Part shown: piece by piece, positions 37,397-46,878 of the stretch | Position numbering within the stretch: the first letter of the stretch is position 1 | Layout: each line of letters opens with the position of its first letter | Assembly: GCF_016031625.1 (NCBI RefSeq) | Contig: NZ_JACCHP010000001.1 | Coordinates: 62,001-126,000, forward strand | From: Bradyrhizobium agreste | Lineage (GTDB): Bacteria > Pseudomonadota > Alphaproteobacteria > Rhizobiales > Xanthobacteraceae | Length of the DNA stretch: 64,000 bases | Reading direction: 5' to 3' | Notes under the pieces: generated by a model | What the model saw: only the letters and a program-made list of their open reading frames with translations | Told to the model about the DNA's origin: nothing | Databases searched by the model: none | Translations under genes and position numbers: made by a program

Positions 37397-38867
37397 ATGG
37401 CTACTACACGGTCCGAGGCCGACAGTATAGGAGAAGTGGAAGTCCCGAGCGAGGTCTACTACGGCGCCCAGACAGTGAGAGCGATCCGAAATTTCTCGAT
37501 CTCAGGAATTCCGATAAGCCATCTTTCGCAATTGATCCATGCGTTGGCTTTCGTCAAAAAGGCGGCTGTCCTGGCTAATGCCAGGCTTGGCGATATTTCA
37601 TCTCGCAAGGCGAGCGCGATTGCTGCCGCCTGTAACGACATCGTTGCCGGCGATTTGGACACTGAGTTTCCCATCGACGTCTTTCAAGGTGGCGCCGGCA
37701 CTTCCACGAACATGAACATTAACGAGGTCATCGCGAACCGGGCCCTCGAGCGGTTGGGATTTCCTCGGGGTCGCTACGACGTCGTCCATCCGAACGATGA
37801 TGTTAATCTTTCTCAGTCCACGAATGACGTCTACCCAACGGCGATCAGACTTGCCATTTTATTGGCTCATCGCTCTTTGGACCAAGCCCTGCGCCAGCTC
37901 GCCGACGCGCTGGAGCGAAAAGGATCGGAGTTCGCAGGTGTCGTCAAATTAGGCCGGACACAGTTACAGGACGCAGTTCCAATGACTCTCGGCCAAGAAT
38001 TTACTGCCTTCGCTACGACGATGCGGGAGGATGTAGTCCGGCTCGAAGAGCTCGTGTCTCTTTTCAGAGAAGTAAATCTCGGCGGCACTGCTATCGGGAC
38101 CGGAATCAATACAAAGCCGGATTACGCCCGTGTCGTCGTGGAGGAGCTCTCAAAGCTTACTCAGCTTCAGTTCAGCGCAGCTAACGATCTCATCGAAGCA
38201 TGTTGGGACACAGGATCCTTCGTTTTGTTCTCCGGGATGTTGAAACGCACGGCGACAAAGCTCTCCAAGATCTCGAACGACCTGAGATTACTTTCAAGCG
38301 GGCCCCGTGGAGGTCTTGCCGAAATCAATCTACCGGCACTGCAGCCAGGCTCGTCTATCATGCCGGGCAAAGTTAACCCAGTTATTCCCGAGCTAGTGAA
38401 TGGTCGCGTTCCAAGTCATCGGCGCCGATTTGACTATAACGTTGGCCGCCGAAGCTGGCCAGCTGCAGCTCAACGTAATGGAGCCGGTGATTGCTTATAG
38501 TATGCTGCAATCTATGGCGCTGATAACAAACGCGGTGCAAGTGCTTCGCGAAAAATGCATTGTCGGGATAACAGCTAACGTAGATCGATGTCGCGAACAT
38601 CTTTAGGCCAGCACCGCCGTTGTAACCGCCCTAACCCCGCTGATCGGATATGAGCGTGCGTCCGAGGTTGCGAAGGCAACACTCAAGAGCGGCAAGAAGA
38701 TCTGGGAGGTTCTCCAATCAGAGCTGCACCTCGAGCCCGAATTGCTCAATCAATTGCGTGATCCATCCACTCTCACAAGACCATGGAAAGTGCAGGAAGT
38801 CGGCATACCAGGAAGTTCACCCCAAGATCGGTCAAGAAAATCGGAAACCCAGCGTCAGACGACTTAA
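37397..38867 (+). pseudogene. aspA: Aspartate ammonia-lyase, broken by a frameshift and a stop codon
   Basis: The frame from the ATG at 37397 (MATTRSEAD) reads as a complete aspartase N-terminal and central region, with GGAGTSTNMNINEVIANRA, LSQSTNDVYPTA and the catalytic loop GSSIMPGKVNPV. Just after PELVN, at about 38398, the frame shifts. The continuation VAFQVIGADLTITLAAE is in the frame that includes 38400. A TAG at 38604-38606 then interrupts it after DRCREHL, and the same frame resumes with VVTALTPLIGYERASEVA. So one indel and one nonsense change are present. Aspartase would release ammonia and fumarate from aspartate. The gene is dead unless these are sequencing errors. Confidence 0.88.
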
Positions 38868-39510
38868 CTTGCTGCGCCGCACTGGGTTGCGATGCCGCTG
38901 GCGTGGAGAGCGCCCTGCTGCGCAACTCTCATGCTGATTTCCCCGGCGCTTGGGCTCTGGTTACGAATGCCGCGTGAGTGAACAGGAGGCCGAGCTATTG
39001 GCCATCCCGAGATGCAGCTTCCGCTCACCGGCCGCAGCAGGCCGTTAGTAGTCGACATCGAAAATCCTATGACGCAAGAGAACGCGAGGGCACTTCACCA
39101 CGAGATCCAGGAAGTCGAGTTGTTCCGAAAGCATATTGGTGCGTATGGCTAGTCGATCGCGCGGGATATCGCCGGTCCTGAGTTGAGCACAGAGCGCCGT
39201 CATTGCCCGACACGGCTCGATCATCTACGGCAGCGCAACCGTTCTACGAGATCCGAGAGCGTGCCCTGGATCGAAAAAGCGAGCGCCCGGTGTGCGGGGT
39301 GCCGGACGCTGGAGCGTCCGTCCGGTTGAGTGCGCTGGCGGAAAACAATTTCCGACCACGCTGAAGACATGCTGCTTGGTTATGCACGGGTCGAACCAAC
39401 CGTAGACTAATCATTTGCCCTGAACTCACTCAACAGGCTCGCCCTCCAGCAACAATTGGCCACACCTAACAGACAGGCTGCAGGCAGAATCTATCTACGC
39501 CCTTCTTTCC
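38868..39510. other. Gap of about 640 bp, nothing recognised
   Basis: Lies between two broken genes. One + strand frame before 38977 has a fairly protein-like composition, but I know no family for it. Likely decayed coding DNA. Confidence 0.35.
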
Positions 39511-40561
39511 CTACACGGCTCCTGCCCTCTTTGCGTATTCCCAAGATGCCTTTGCGAGCGGGATTGTGCGCTTGGCGGATTCGATAGCCTTAGCATTGGC
39601 TGCGGTGCCCTCGCGGATGCGGCCCGCAATACCCTGTGTAATGGCCGCTAAGCGGAAAAGATTATATGAAAAATACCAGTTGAGATCGGGCAGCGCGTTG
39701 GCGGTGTAATGGCAATAGATTTGCGCAGCCTCTTTCATGCTTGGAATGTTTAGGGCCTTTAGGTCAATGTCCTTCAAGCTCGGCATAGTCCATTGCATCA
39801 GCAAATAGGTGAAGTCCGCCATGGGATCGCCGAGGGTCGATAATTCCCAATCTAGCACGGCGCGCACCTGCGGCTCGCTGGGATCGAAAATCATGTTGTC
39901 GAGACGGTAGTCGCCGTGAACAATAGAGATGCGCCTCTGCTCAGGTACGGTCTTCGGCAGCCATTCGATTAACTTTTCAACCTCTGCAATATGTTGTGCC
40001 TCCGAAGCGCGATATTGCTTGGTCCACCGATCGATCTGACGGGCGAAATAGTTGCCGGGCTTGCCGAAATCGCCAAGCCCGAGCTGCTTCGGATCGTACA
40101 TGTGGAGTTTTGCGAGCGTCTCGATCTTGCTCTGAAAGATTTTTTTCCGCACCTGCGGTGGTTGGGTGTCGGGTCCCAGAACACTCGCCCCTCCTCCATC
40201 GACGTGATGGAGAAGGAAGTGCCTATGATGCCCTGAACGTGCAAAGTGCGTAAGCATGTGCAACAGGAAACCCGCTCTTGCCAAGGGCAGAGATGACGCG
40301 GAACTCGCGGTCGACCGCATGGGCGGACGGCAGCAACTGACCGAACGGCTTTCGGCGCAAGACATAGGAGCGCGTCGGCGTATCGAGCCGATAGGTCGGA
40401 TTCGATTGCCCACCCTTGAATTGCAGCACGGTCAATGGGCCGACAAAGCCCCTCACATGCTCCTCCATCCAGCGCGCGAGATTCACCTCGTCTATCCGGT
40501 TCCGCTCTTCTACCGGCTTTGTCCCGGAAACGTCTTCGTCTTTGTTAATGCGGTTTGCCAC
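39511..40561 (-). pseudogene. APH-type phosphotransferase (acyl-CoA dehydrogenase-associated), frameshifted
   Basis: Three frames together make one protein of about 340 residues. The first part (from 40561) has LQFKGGQSNPTYRL, the ATP-loop region, and YVLRRKPFGQLLPSAHAVDRE. Near 40240 it shifts to a short stretch reading TSMEEGRVFWDPT, then near 40190 to a third frame with IVHGDYRLDNMIF (catalytic Asp) and VLDWELSTLGDP (metal-binding Asp). This order matches the aminoglycoside-phosphotransferase-like family often linked to acyl-CoA dehydrogenases. At least two indels are present, so it is probably non-functional. Confidence 0.8.
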
Positions 40562-41058
40562 GTTGACGCTCTCTCAATTCGGGAACTACGCCCGCTGCAG
40601 AACCGGCCAAGACGCAAGGGAAGTCAGATTCCATTCTGCCTTCCTCTGCGCTGCTGGCTGCAACTCATTTCTCTTGCTCGTAGCATTTGCATACTTTCGA
40701 AGTTCAAGTCTACCAGTGAGCCCTCTCGAACAAATCAGCAGGCGCATGGCTCCATGGCCGTGCCTCTTGCTTGTCATAACCAGCTTGTTCGCAAAGAACC
40801 GTACATCGCCGACGGCGGCCGAAAAGAAATACCTGCTTCCTTCCGTCTCCCTTCTTCGAAAAATAAAGCTTGGCCAATCGTGCGAGCTGACTTGGATCAG
40901 ATCCACGCGCCTCGGTAGTCCTGAAAACTCCTGCCGCATATTGCCGCTGACATTGGACGCCCCGGCCTTCGTGAATACCAGGCCGAGCCGAGGCACAGCG
41001 CACCGAAAGCCATGCCGAACTGAGTAAGTTCGACAATGTTTAGCTGGTGCCCGAGCCT
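40562..41058. other. Gap of about 500 bp, nothing certain
   Basis: Overlapping minus-strand frames exist at 40586-41062, without motifs. No gene is supported. Confidence 0.35.
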
Positions 41059-41916
41059 TCACGTCCCCTCGAGTACCGCCCTCAGAAATTGGCGTGTCCG
41101 TTCGCTCCGGGGATTTGTAAAGAATGTCGCGGGCGGCCCGTCCTCCTCGATCTTACCGCCGTGGAAAAGTGCGATTCGGTCGGCGAATTCTTTAGCAAAT
41201 CCCATTTGATGCGTAACCATCAGCATCGTCAGATCATGCTCTGCCCCGAGCTTGCGGATAACGTTCAAAACTTCTCCTACGAGTTCAGGATCAAGGGCCG
41301 AAGTCACCTCGTCGAATAGCATTACCTTGGGGCGCATAGCGAGAGCTCGCGCGATAGCAACGCGCTGCTGCTGCCCGCCCGAAAGTTGGTTCGGATAATG
41401 GTGCTTCTTGTCAGCCAAGCCGACCATTGCAAGCAGATCCACTGCACGCTCTTCAGCTTCGCGCCGCGAGAGACCGAGAACAGTGATCGGTGCTTCCATG
41501 CAGTTCTTCAGCGCCGTCATATGCGGGAACAGGTTGAACTGTTGGAACACCATGCCGATCTTGCCGCGGACCCGACGAAGGTGCGCGGAGTCGGCAGGCA
41601 CTGTCTTGCCATGGCGCTGGACTTGCGTAAGTGGCTCGCCATCTACCCAAATGACACCGGCATCGAGGCGCTCGAGCGTCATCAGCATGCGCAGCACGGT
41701 TGTCTTTCCTGATCCCGATGGACCAATGAGAGCGAGCTTTTCACCGCGCGCAATCGCGAGATCGAGTCCGTCAATCACAGTGTGTGCTCCAAAACGCTTC
41801 ACTACGCCTTGAAAACGGACCATCGGCTCGACCATCGCTGTCACCGCGCAATCCGCCGCGTCACGCGGCTTACTTACTGGGGTGCAAGGTGCTGTCGGTT
41901 GCGCATTTGGCGTCAT
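41059..41916 (-). CDS. ehuA: Amino-acid-type ABC transporter ATPase, EhuA-like
   Basis: A 285-residue ATPase with Walker [14 protein letters not shown], the Q-loop in [13 protein letters not shown], the signature [15 protein letters not shown], Walker [15 protein letters not shown] and the switch His in [11 protein letters not shown]. It belongs to the polar amino-acid (GlnQ-like) branch and resembles EhuA. About 30 residues precede the core and may be over-called: the frame's ATG overlaps the permease stop by four bases, which favours it as the real start. It is the last gene of a four-gene operon in the order B-C-D-A. Confidence 0.85.
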   Translation of the reverse strand: MTPNAQPTAPCTPVSKPRDAADCAVTAMVEPMVRFQGVVKRFGAHTVIDGLDLAIARGEKLALIGPSGSGKTTVLRMLMTLERLDAGVIWVDGEPLTQVQRHGKTVPADSAHLRRVRGKIGMVFQQFNLFPHMTALKNCMEAPITVLGLSRREAEERAVDLLAMVGLADKKHHYPNQLSGGQQQRVAIARALAMRPKVMLFDEVTSALDPELVGEVLNVIRKLGAEHDLTMLMVTHQMGFAKEFADRIALFHGGKIEEDGPPATFFTNPRSERTRQFLRAVLEGT

Positions 41917-42572
41917 CCCACGGTTCTCCTGTTGAGCATCCGCTCGACTGCGCGAATGGCTGTCGCTGAGACGAGGCTCATAATCAGAAAAAACAAGCCA
42001 ACTAATGTGATTGGCTCAACATAGCGGTAGCTTTCCGACCCAAGAATCTTCGCTGTCCCCATAAGCTCCAACACCGCAACTACAGACAGCAACGGTGTCG
42101 CCTTGAAGATTCCAATGAGATAGTTGCCGAGCGCAGGCACAACCGGCGGGATTGCTTGCGGCAGAATGACGTCCTTGAAGGTAGTAAATACGCCGAGGTT
42201 CAGAGCGACAGCAGCCTCCCACTGCCCTCGGGGAATGTTCTCCAAACCGGTGCGGTAGACCTCCGCACAAAAGGTCGCATAATGGACGCCGATCGTCAGC
42301 ACACCGACCGTGAGACCATCAAGCGTGACCCCGAATTGCGGAAGGACGAAGTAAAGAAAGAACATTTGGATGAGCAACGGAGTCGAGCGGACGAACTCGA
42401 TAAAGATGCTCAGCGGCCACGCGAACATCGGGCCCAGCATGCGTAGCACCGCGAGCGCAAGACCGAGGCTCGCCGCAATCGCAAAACTAAGTAGCGTAGC
42501 CTCTACCGTGATGGCTGCCGCCCTCAGCAGCGGCGGGAGCACTTCCAGGGCATAACTCCATTCCCACAGCAT
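41913..42572 (-). CDS. ehuD: Amino-acid-type ABC permease, EhuD-like
   Basis: A 219-residue HisM-type permease with about five membrane segments and the EAA loop in RGQWEAAVALNLGVFTTFKDVILPQ. FIEFVRSTPLLIQMFFLYF is typical of this branch. It overlaps both neighbours (ATGA with the ATPase gene, one base with the other permease gene), so translation is tightly coupled. The pattern matches ectoine/hydroxyectoine permeases, but other polar amino-acid importers are close. Confidence 0.82.
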   Translation of the reverse strand: MLWEWSYALEVLPPLLRAAAITVEATLLSFAIAASLGLALAVLRMLGPMFAWPLSIFIEFVRSTPLLIQMFFLYFVLPQFGVTLDGLTVGVLTIGVHYATFCAEVYRTGLENIPRGQWEAAVALNLGVFTTFKDVILPQAIPPVVPALGNYLIGIFKATPLLSVVAVLELMGTAKILGSESYRYVEPITLVGLFFLIMSLVSATAIRAVERMLNRRTVG

Positions 42573-43300
42573 CAGTGCACCCTTCCGCGCGCGAGGCCAC
42601 GCGAGGCTGCGCCTTCGAGGCCGCGCATGATGATCGTAAGCATGAGCGATATTGTTAAATAGATCAGCAGGACTAAAGTGAAGATATCGATGGTCTTCAG
42701 CGTAATTGAGTTCAGTTCAAGCGCCCTGAAGGTGAGATCGGGAATCGTGATGAGCGAAACAAGGGCTGTCGCCTTGAGCAGCTCGATGAAGAGATTACCC
42801 CAAGGGGGGATCATCAGTATCAACGCCTGCGGCAGAATGATCCGGCGAAGGGCTTGTGTACGTGTCATATTGACTGCAGTCGACGCTTCCCACTGGCCGC
42901 TTGGTACCGCTTCGATCGCGGCGCGGACAACCTCAGCGCCGTAAGCGCCTGTATTAAGACTCAGCGCCAGCACCGCAACTGTAAAAGGCGCAAGCGACAT
43001 ACCGAACTCAGGCAGAACAAAGTACAACCAGAAGAGCTGTACCAGTAGCGAAGTGCCCCGAAACATCTCGATGTAAACGCGCGCTAACCAGCGAATCGGC
43101 AACAGGCCGTAGAGCCGGGCGAGGGCCGCTATAATCGCAAATGCGAACGCCAGGACGGATGCGATGGCCGTGATGCGGAGCGTCGTTTCAGCTCCATGAA
43201 GCAGTACAGGCATGAAAGCGCGGAATCGTTCAAGCGTGGAGAACCATGCCAAAAGTCCAATTGCCCCCACAAGCATCCCGATGATCGACCGCGCTCCCAT
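42572..43300 (-). CDS. ehuC: Amino-acid-type ABC permease, EhuC-like
   Basis: A 242-residue permease with VYIEMFRGTSLLVQLFWLYF and the EAA loop SGQWEASTAVNMTRTQALRRI. These segments are close to EhuC as I recall it. An extra hydrophobic N-terminal segment (IIGMLVGAIGLLAWFS) precedes the usual five helices. The partner is EhuD-like. The binding-protein gene lies 129 bases upstream on the same strand. Confidence 0.82.
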   Translation of the reverse strand: MGARSIIGMLVGAIGLLAWFSTLERFRAFMPVLLHGAETTLRITAIASVLAFAFAIIAALARLYGLLPIRWLARVYIEMFRGTSLLVQLFWLYFVLPEFGMSLAPFTVAVLALSLNTGAYGAEVVRAAIEAVPSGQWEASTAVNMTRTQALRRIILPQALILMIPPWGNLFIELLKATALVSLITIPDLTFRALELNSITLKTIDIFTLVLLIYLTISLMLTIIMRGLEGAASRGLARGRVH

Positions 43301-43429
43301 GGATCACCTTACGGTTGCCCCTGCTCTGCGACGAAACAGAGAGGAGTGCTAGCCCCGAAGTTCAAGGGTCCCTTAAAACGACCGGAACGGAGCGCCCTCG
43401 ACTTCTCTTTGTATTGAATACGACTGTTG

Positions 43430-44290
43430 TCACTTGCCGGCGCAGAGCTCGGCGGTGCTTTTGGTAGGCAGAAAGTCTCTTCCGAATCCAAAAGGGCTCA
43501 CCAACGCGATGTGCTCCGGAGAGCCTATGAAGGTCTTCAGCTGGACATTGAACGCCTCGATAAGATCCTTATCCTCTTTGCGGAAGCCAAATCCACCATA
43601 GCCGGCCACCGACTTGCCGGCCACTTCAAAGAAGGGCCGCGTCGTCTCGAGATCTTCGCTCTTCTTCACGATGTCGGCCAATTGAATGGCGGGCAACGCG
43701 CCGCCATCGGCGCGCCCGGACTGAACAGCCGCTACAAGGCTTGCGTTGTCCCGTACAATGAGCATCTGGGACGCATCGACGCCGGCGTCTTTTGAATAGC
43801 CGGGCTCGGTCGTCCCGACTACCACCGCAAGCTTCAAATTCTTGTCTTTCACAAAGCTCAAGATATCTTCGATCTTTTTTGGGTTGCCTCGTTTGATCAG
43901 GATAGCTTCGCCCAAGCGGAAGATCGGCTCGGAGAAGGCAATTTCCTCACAACGTTTCGGCGTTATGTACATGCCAGCAGCGATCATGTCGATGCGCTGG
44001 ACCTTTAGCCCCGGAATAAGCGAGCCGAATTCGCTAATAACAGGCTCGATCTCGTCGACGCCCAGCTTCTTCAGTATGGCCTTCGCGATCTCGGGGTCGT
44101 CGCCGGTGAGCTTACCGTCCGCTTCTCGGTAGGCGAATGGTGGTGCAATGATGGAGCCAACTCGAATTTTTCCTTGCGCTTTCACCCGTTCCAGCGTGGT
44201 CTCTGCGTCGGCGTTACTGATCGTTCCAAGAGTCATCAGGATCACTAACGTCTGCATCAGGCTGGTCGGCACAAATTGAACGCTCTTCAT
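43430..44290 (-). CDS. ehuB: Periplasmic substrate-binding protein, EhuB-like
   Basis: A 286-residue solute-binding protein with a Sec signal (MKSVQFVPTSLMQTLVILM onward, cleaved near ADA). The mature domain contains KLTGDDPEIAKAILKKLGV, SEFGSLIPGLK, MIAAGMYITPKRCEEIAFS, GYGGFGFRKEDKDL and IGSPEHIALVSPFGF. These are the segments I associate with EhuB of ectoine/hydroxyectoine importers. The frame extends to 44377, but the ATG at 44290 has GGGGA nearby and begins the signal peptide. A weaker copy of the recurrent 13-base motif lies 200 bases upstream (44490-44502). Ectoine uptake is the best guess. Confidence 0.85.
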   Translation of the reverse strand: MKSVQFVPTSLMQTLVILMTLGTISNADAETTLERVKAQGKIRVGSIIAPPFAYREADGKLTGDDPEIAKAILKKLGVDEIEPVISEFGSLIPGLKVQRIDMIAAGMYITPKRCEEIAFSEPIFRLGEAILIKRGNPKKIEDILSFVKDKNLKLAVVVGTTEPGYSKDAGVDASQMLIVRDNASLVAAVQSGRADGGALPAIQLADIVKKSEDLETTRPFFEVAGKSVAGYGGFGFRKEDKDLIEAFNVQLKTFIGSPEHIALVSPFGFGRDFLPTKSTAELCAGK

Positions 44291-44489
44291 TTCACAATCC
44301 CCTTTGCCTTGACAGAGCATCAGCGCTGCACTCTGCTGGTCTATAACTTTGGGCAGCCAGTTGAACATCAGGCTCACAGTCTGCGCAGCTCATAGGCCCC
44401 ACTCGTGCTGTCAAGCATCGATATAAGCTCTCTGAGCGAAGCCACTGAAACTGCTCGGCAGACAACTCGAAACAGTAATCGCGCAACCC

Positions 44490-44502
44490 GCAGTAAAACC
44501 GC
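44490..44502. promoter_or_regulatory. Weaker copy of the recurrent motif upstream of ehuB-like gene
   Basis: GCAGTAAAACCGC matches GCAGAAAACCTGC, a composite of the better copies, at 10 of 13 positions and lies 200 bases upstream of the binding-protein start. It is the least certain of the set. Confidence 0.35.
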
Positions 44503-45493
44503 AGATATTCCGACTATTATATAGAATTTGCGCGAAGAAAGCCACTAATGTGAAGGTTCTCTGCGCGAGTTAGCTTTGAACTTGCACAGCGGGATGGCCC
44601 CCTATGTGTTTGGATAGACGCTGGAGCGGGAGACCATGTCAGCCCCTGTGGCTTCAGGCAAACTGTCCAGGACGTAATAGAGCCCTGGGTCAAACCGACC
44701 GGAATACGGGCCGACTCAGGAAGGCGATCAACTTTTGCGCCTGCTTCTGAGCTGCGGCTTCAGGAGACACCCCTCAGCCTGACCTATGTGCGCTTTTTCA
44801 TCGCTCTGTCCCATCTAACGCGAGAATCTGCGCCGCCGATGGTCCAAGCGTAGTTGGACGCTCAGCACCATTAACGAGGGACTCCATACCTGAGTATGAG
44901 GTTCAAGTATTGTGCGAGCGCATCCATTGCGACATCCACGTCCAGAACTGCGCAGGAAAGACGTTCCTGACTGTGCGGAAGCGGGGGGCATCAGCGTGCC
45001 TCATTCTGATGAGAGCGCAGTGAAGCGGAACAAAGCAACTGACCGCTGGCGCTCACTCCCACCGCCTTGTTGGCGGCCAGAGCACCGGTGCGTGGTATGG
45101 GAGGGCTGAGATGGCAGAACCGCGCAAGTGCCAAACGTTCGCCGTAGACGCACTCGCGCGCCGCTTGGCCATGTCACGTTTCGGCGCGCCTAGATGGCGC
45201 GCCGTCTAGACGCCCTGATTCGAGCATGGGCGCCCGCGCCGCTTGGTAGCGGCGTAGATGACCTCGTCGGCCGACATGGTTGCACTAGTAGAGACTGCGC
45301 TGACGTCTCCAGGTTATGCAAGTTGCAATCCCGTCGCCGCGATTGGTACATGCATGATCGCCGAACGGCTCGTGCCTTTCTAGGCATTGCGCTCGCCGGT
45401 GCCATCGCGCTGAGGGCGCTGACGCAGCTGGAGCCGGCGTCCCGCGGCGGCTGGCACGTGAGCGAGTGCTGACTTTAGGCAGAAATACAAGGC
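44503..45493. other. Gap of about 1 kb, nothing recognised
   Basis: No gene recognised. Two GGCGCGCC octamers flank TAGAT at 45183-45203, a striking short symmetrical unit. A + strand frame at 45194-45472 is open but motif-free. Confidence 0.4.
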
Positions 45494-46267
45494 TTACACC
45501 GCCGCTGTCGTCACGCCACCATCCACTACGATGGTCTGGCCAGTTACAAACGTGGACGCTTCAGAGGCGAGAAAGGCGACGGCACCGGCAATTTCATGCG
45601 GCTCACCTATACGGCGAAGAGGTGTGGTTGCGAAACGGCGTGTCGTATTCTCTTCATCCTCCCAAAGCGCGCGCGCAAAATCGGTCTTGATCAGACCTGG
45701 AGCGATGCAATTAACGCGCACCCCCTTCGGGCCCCACTCGCCAGCGAGGCTTCGGCAAAGCGAAAAATCGGCGGCTTTGGAGATTCCGTATGCACCGATT
45801 GCCGTCGAGCCGCGAAGACCAGCGATGGAAGAGATGAGGACGACCGAACCAGCGCCACGGGCGGCCATTTGAGGTATTGTGAGTGCGCAGAGCCAAAGAT
45901 TGCTCTTGACGTTCGCCCCCATGATTTTGTCGAAAGCTTCATCTGATATCTCGAGCAGCGGACCATAATACGGGTTTACGGCGGCGTTGCAGACTAGGAT
46001 GTCGATCTTGCCGTAATGCTGGATTGCACCCGCAATCAGCCCTTCGACTTCGTTGCGGCGCGAGATATTGCAGGGAAGGACATGTGCATCGCCCCCCGCA
46101 TTGCGAATGCGTTCGGCCACATCATGGCACGGCTCGACCTTGCGGCTGGAGATCACAACTTTTGCACCAAGCTGGGCCAGCAATTCGGCGCAGGCACGGC
46201 CGATACCGCGGCTAGACCCAGTGACTACGGCGACTTGACCGGAAAGATCGAAGGGATTTTTTGACAC
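45494..46267 (-). CDS. Short-chain dehydrogenase/reductase (SDR)
   Basis: A 257-residue classical SDR. VTGSSRGIGRACAE binds NAD(P); VCNAAVNP is the NNAG-like strand. Ser in LISSIAGLRG, Tyr and Lys in YGISKAADFSL form the catalytic set, and PGLIKTDFAR and TGQTIVVDGG complete the C-terminal region. It reduces a carbonyl or oxidises an alcohol; fatty-acyl or small alcohol substrates are all possible. It is transcribed alone. Confidence 0.92.
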   Translation of the reverse strand: MSKNPFDLSGQVAVVTGSSRGIGRACAELLAQLGAKVVISSRKVEPCHDVAERIRNAGGDAHVLPCNISRRNEVEGLIAGAIQHYGKIDILVCNAAVNPYYGPLLEISDEAFDKIMGANVKSNLWLCALTIPQMAARGAGSVVLISSIAGLRGSTAIGAYGISKAADFSLCRSLAGEWGPKGVRVNCIAPGLIKTDFARALWEDEENTTRRFATTPLRRIGEPHEIAGAVAFLASEASTFVTGQTIVVDGGVTTAAV

Positions 46268-46878
46268 GGTAAGGCTCTCTTTGTTATTCGCGGTTCCGCG
46301 TCTTCATAGTGGCGCCCATGACGATCATCGTGTGAGCTCTAAACGCGAGATGTGATAATACGAACTGCTCAAGCCGAAGCCGTTTAAAATACGGCCTAGC
46401 ATAGCCGGAATTCTTATCCCCAACCGCGAACTTCGGTGAAACGCAGCCTGCGCTTGGCGCTCATTTGGCTCAGTGCACAGACGGGAAGGATGAGACTGAA
46501 GGTGCTACGAGCGAAATCGTGGTTGAGTGGATTGAAGGGCTCGGTGAAAAAAGTGACCAGACTGATAAGTCTGAGCGAACGCAACCGTAACTCTCGGCGG
46601 ATCATTCATCGGATTACACCGGCACCCCGCTCCACCTAAGCGCAGATCGCTGCGCAGACGAGCATTGGCACGTGCGGCCAAGACGCTGGGCTTCCTGGCC
46701 TAATCTCCCTTGCCCGCAAGCTCAATCCCGGAGTACTCCTTACACTTAAAAGAGACCCAGGACGCTCCTCTTGAATAGCGTCGGGGCAGGCTCTCCAGGG
46801 GACCGAGAACGCAATCGAATTTGCAGCGCAAGCCCAATTCGCGTTCGCAAAGTGAATCAAACCCCGGGACGTCTGATT
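46268..46878. other. Gap of about 610 bp, nothing recognised
   Basis: Between the SDR gene and the end of the CoA-transferase gene. Only short overlapping frames. Confidence 0.35.

Noticed and set aside
40586..41062. Minus-strand 158-codon frame between the phosphotransferase and ehuA-like genes
   Set aside because: No domain, overlapping alternative frames of similar length, no ribosome site.
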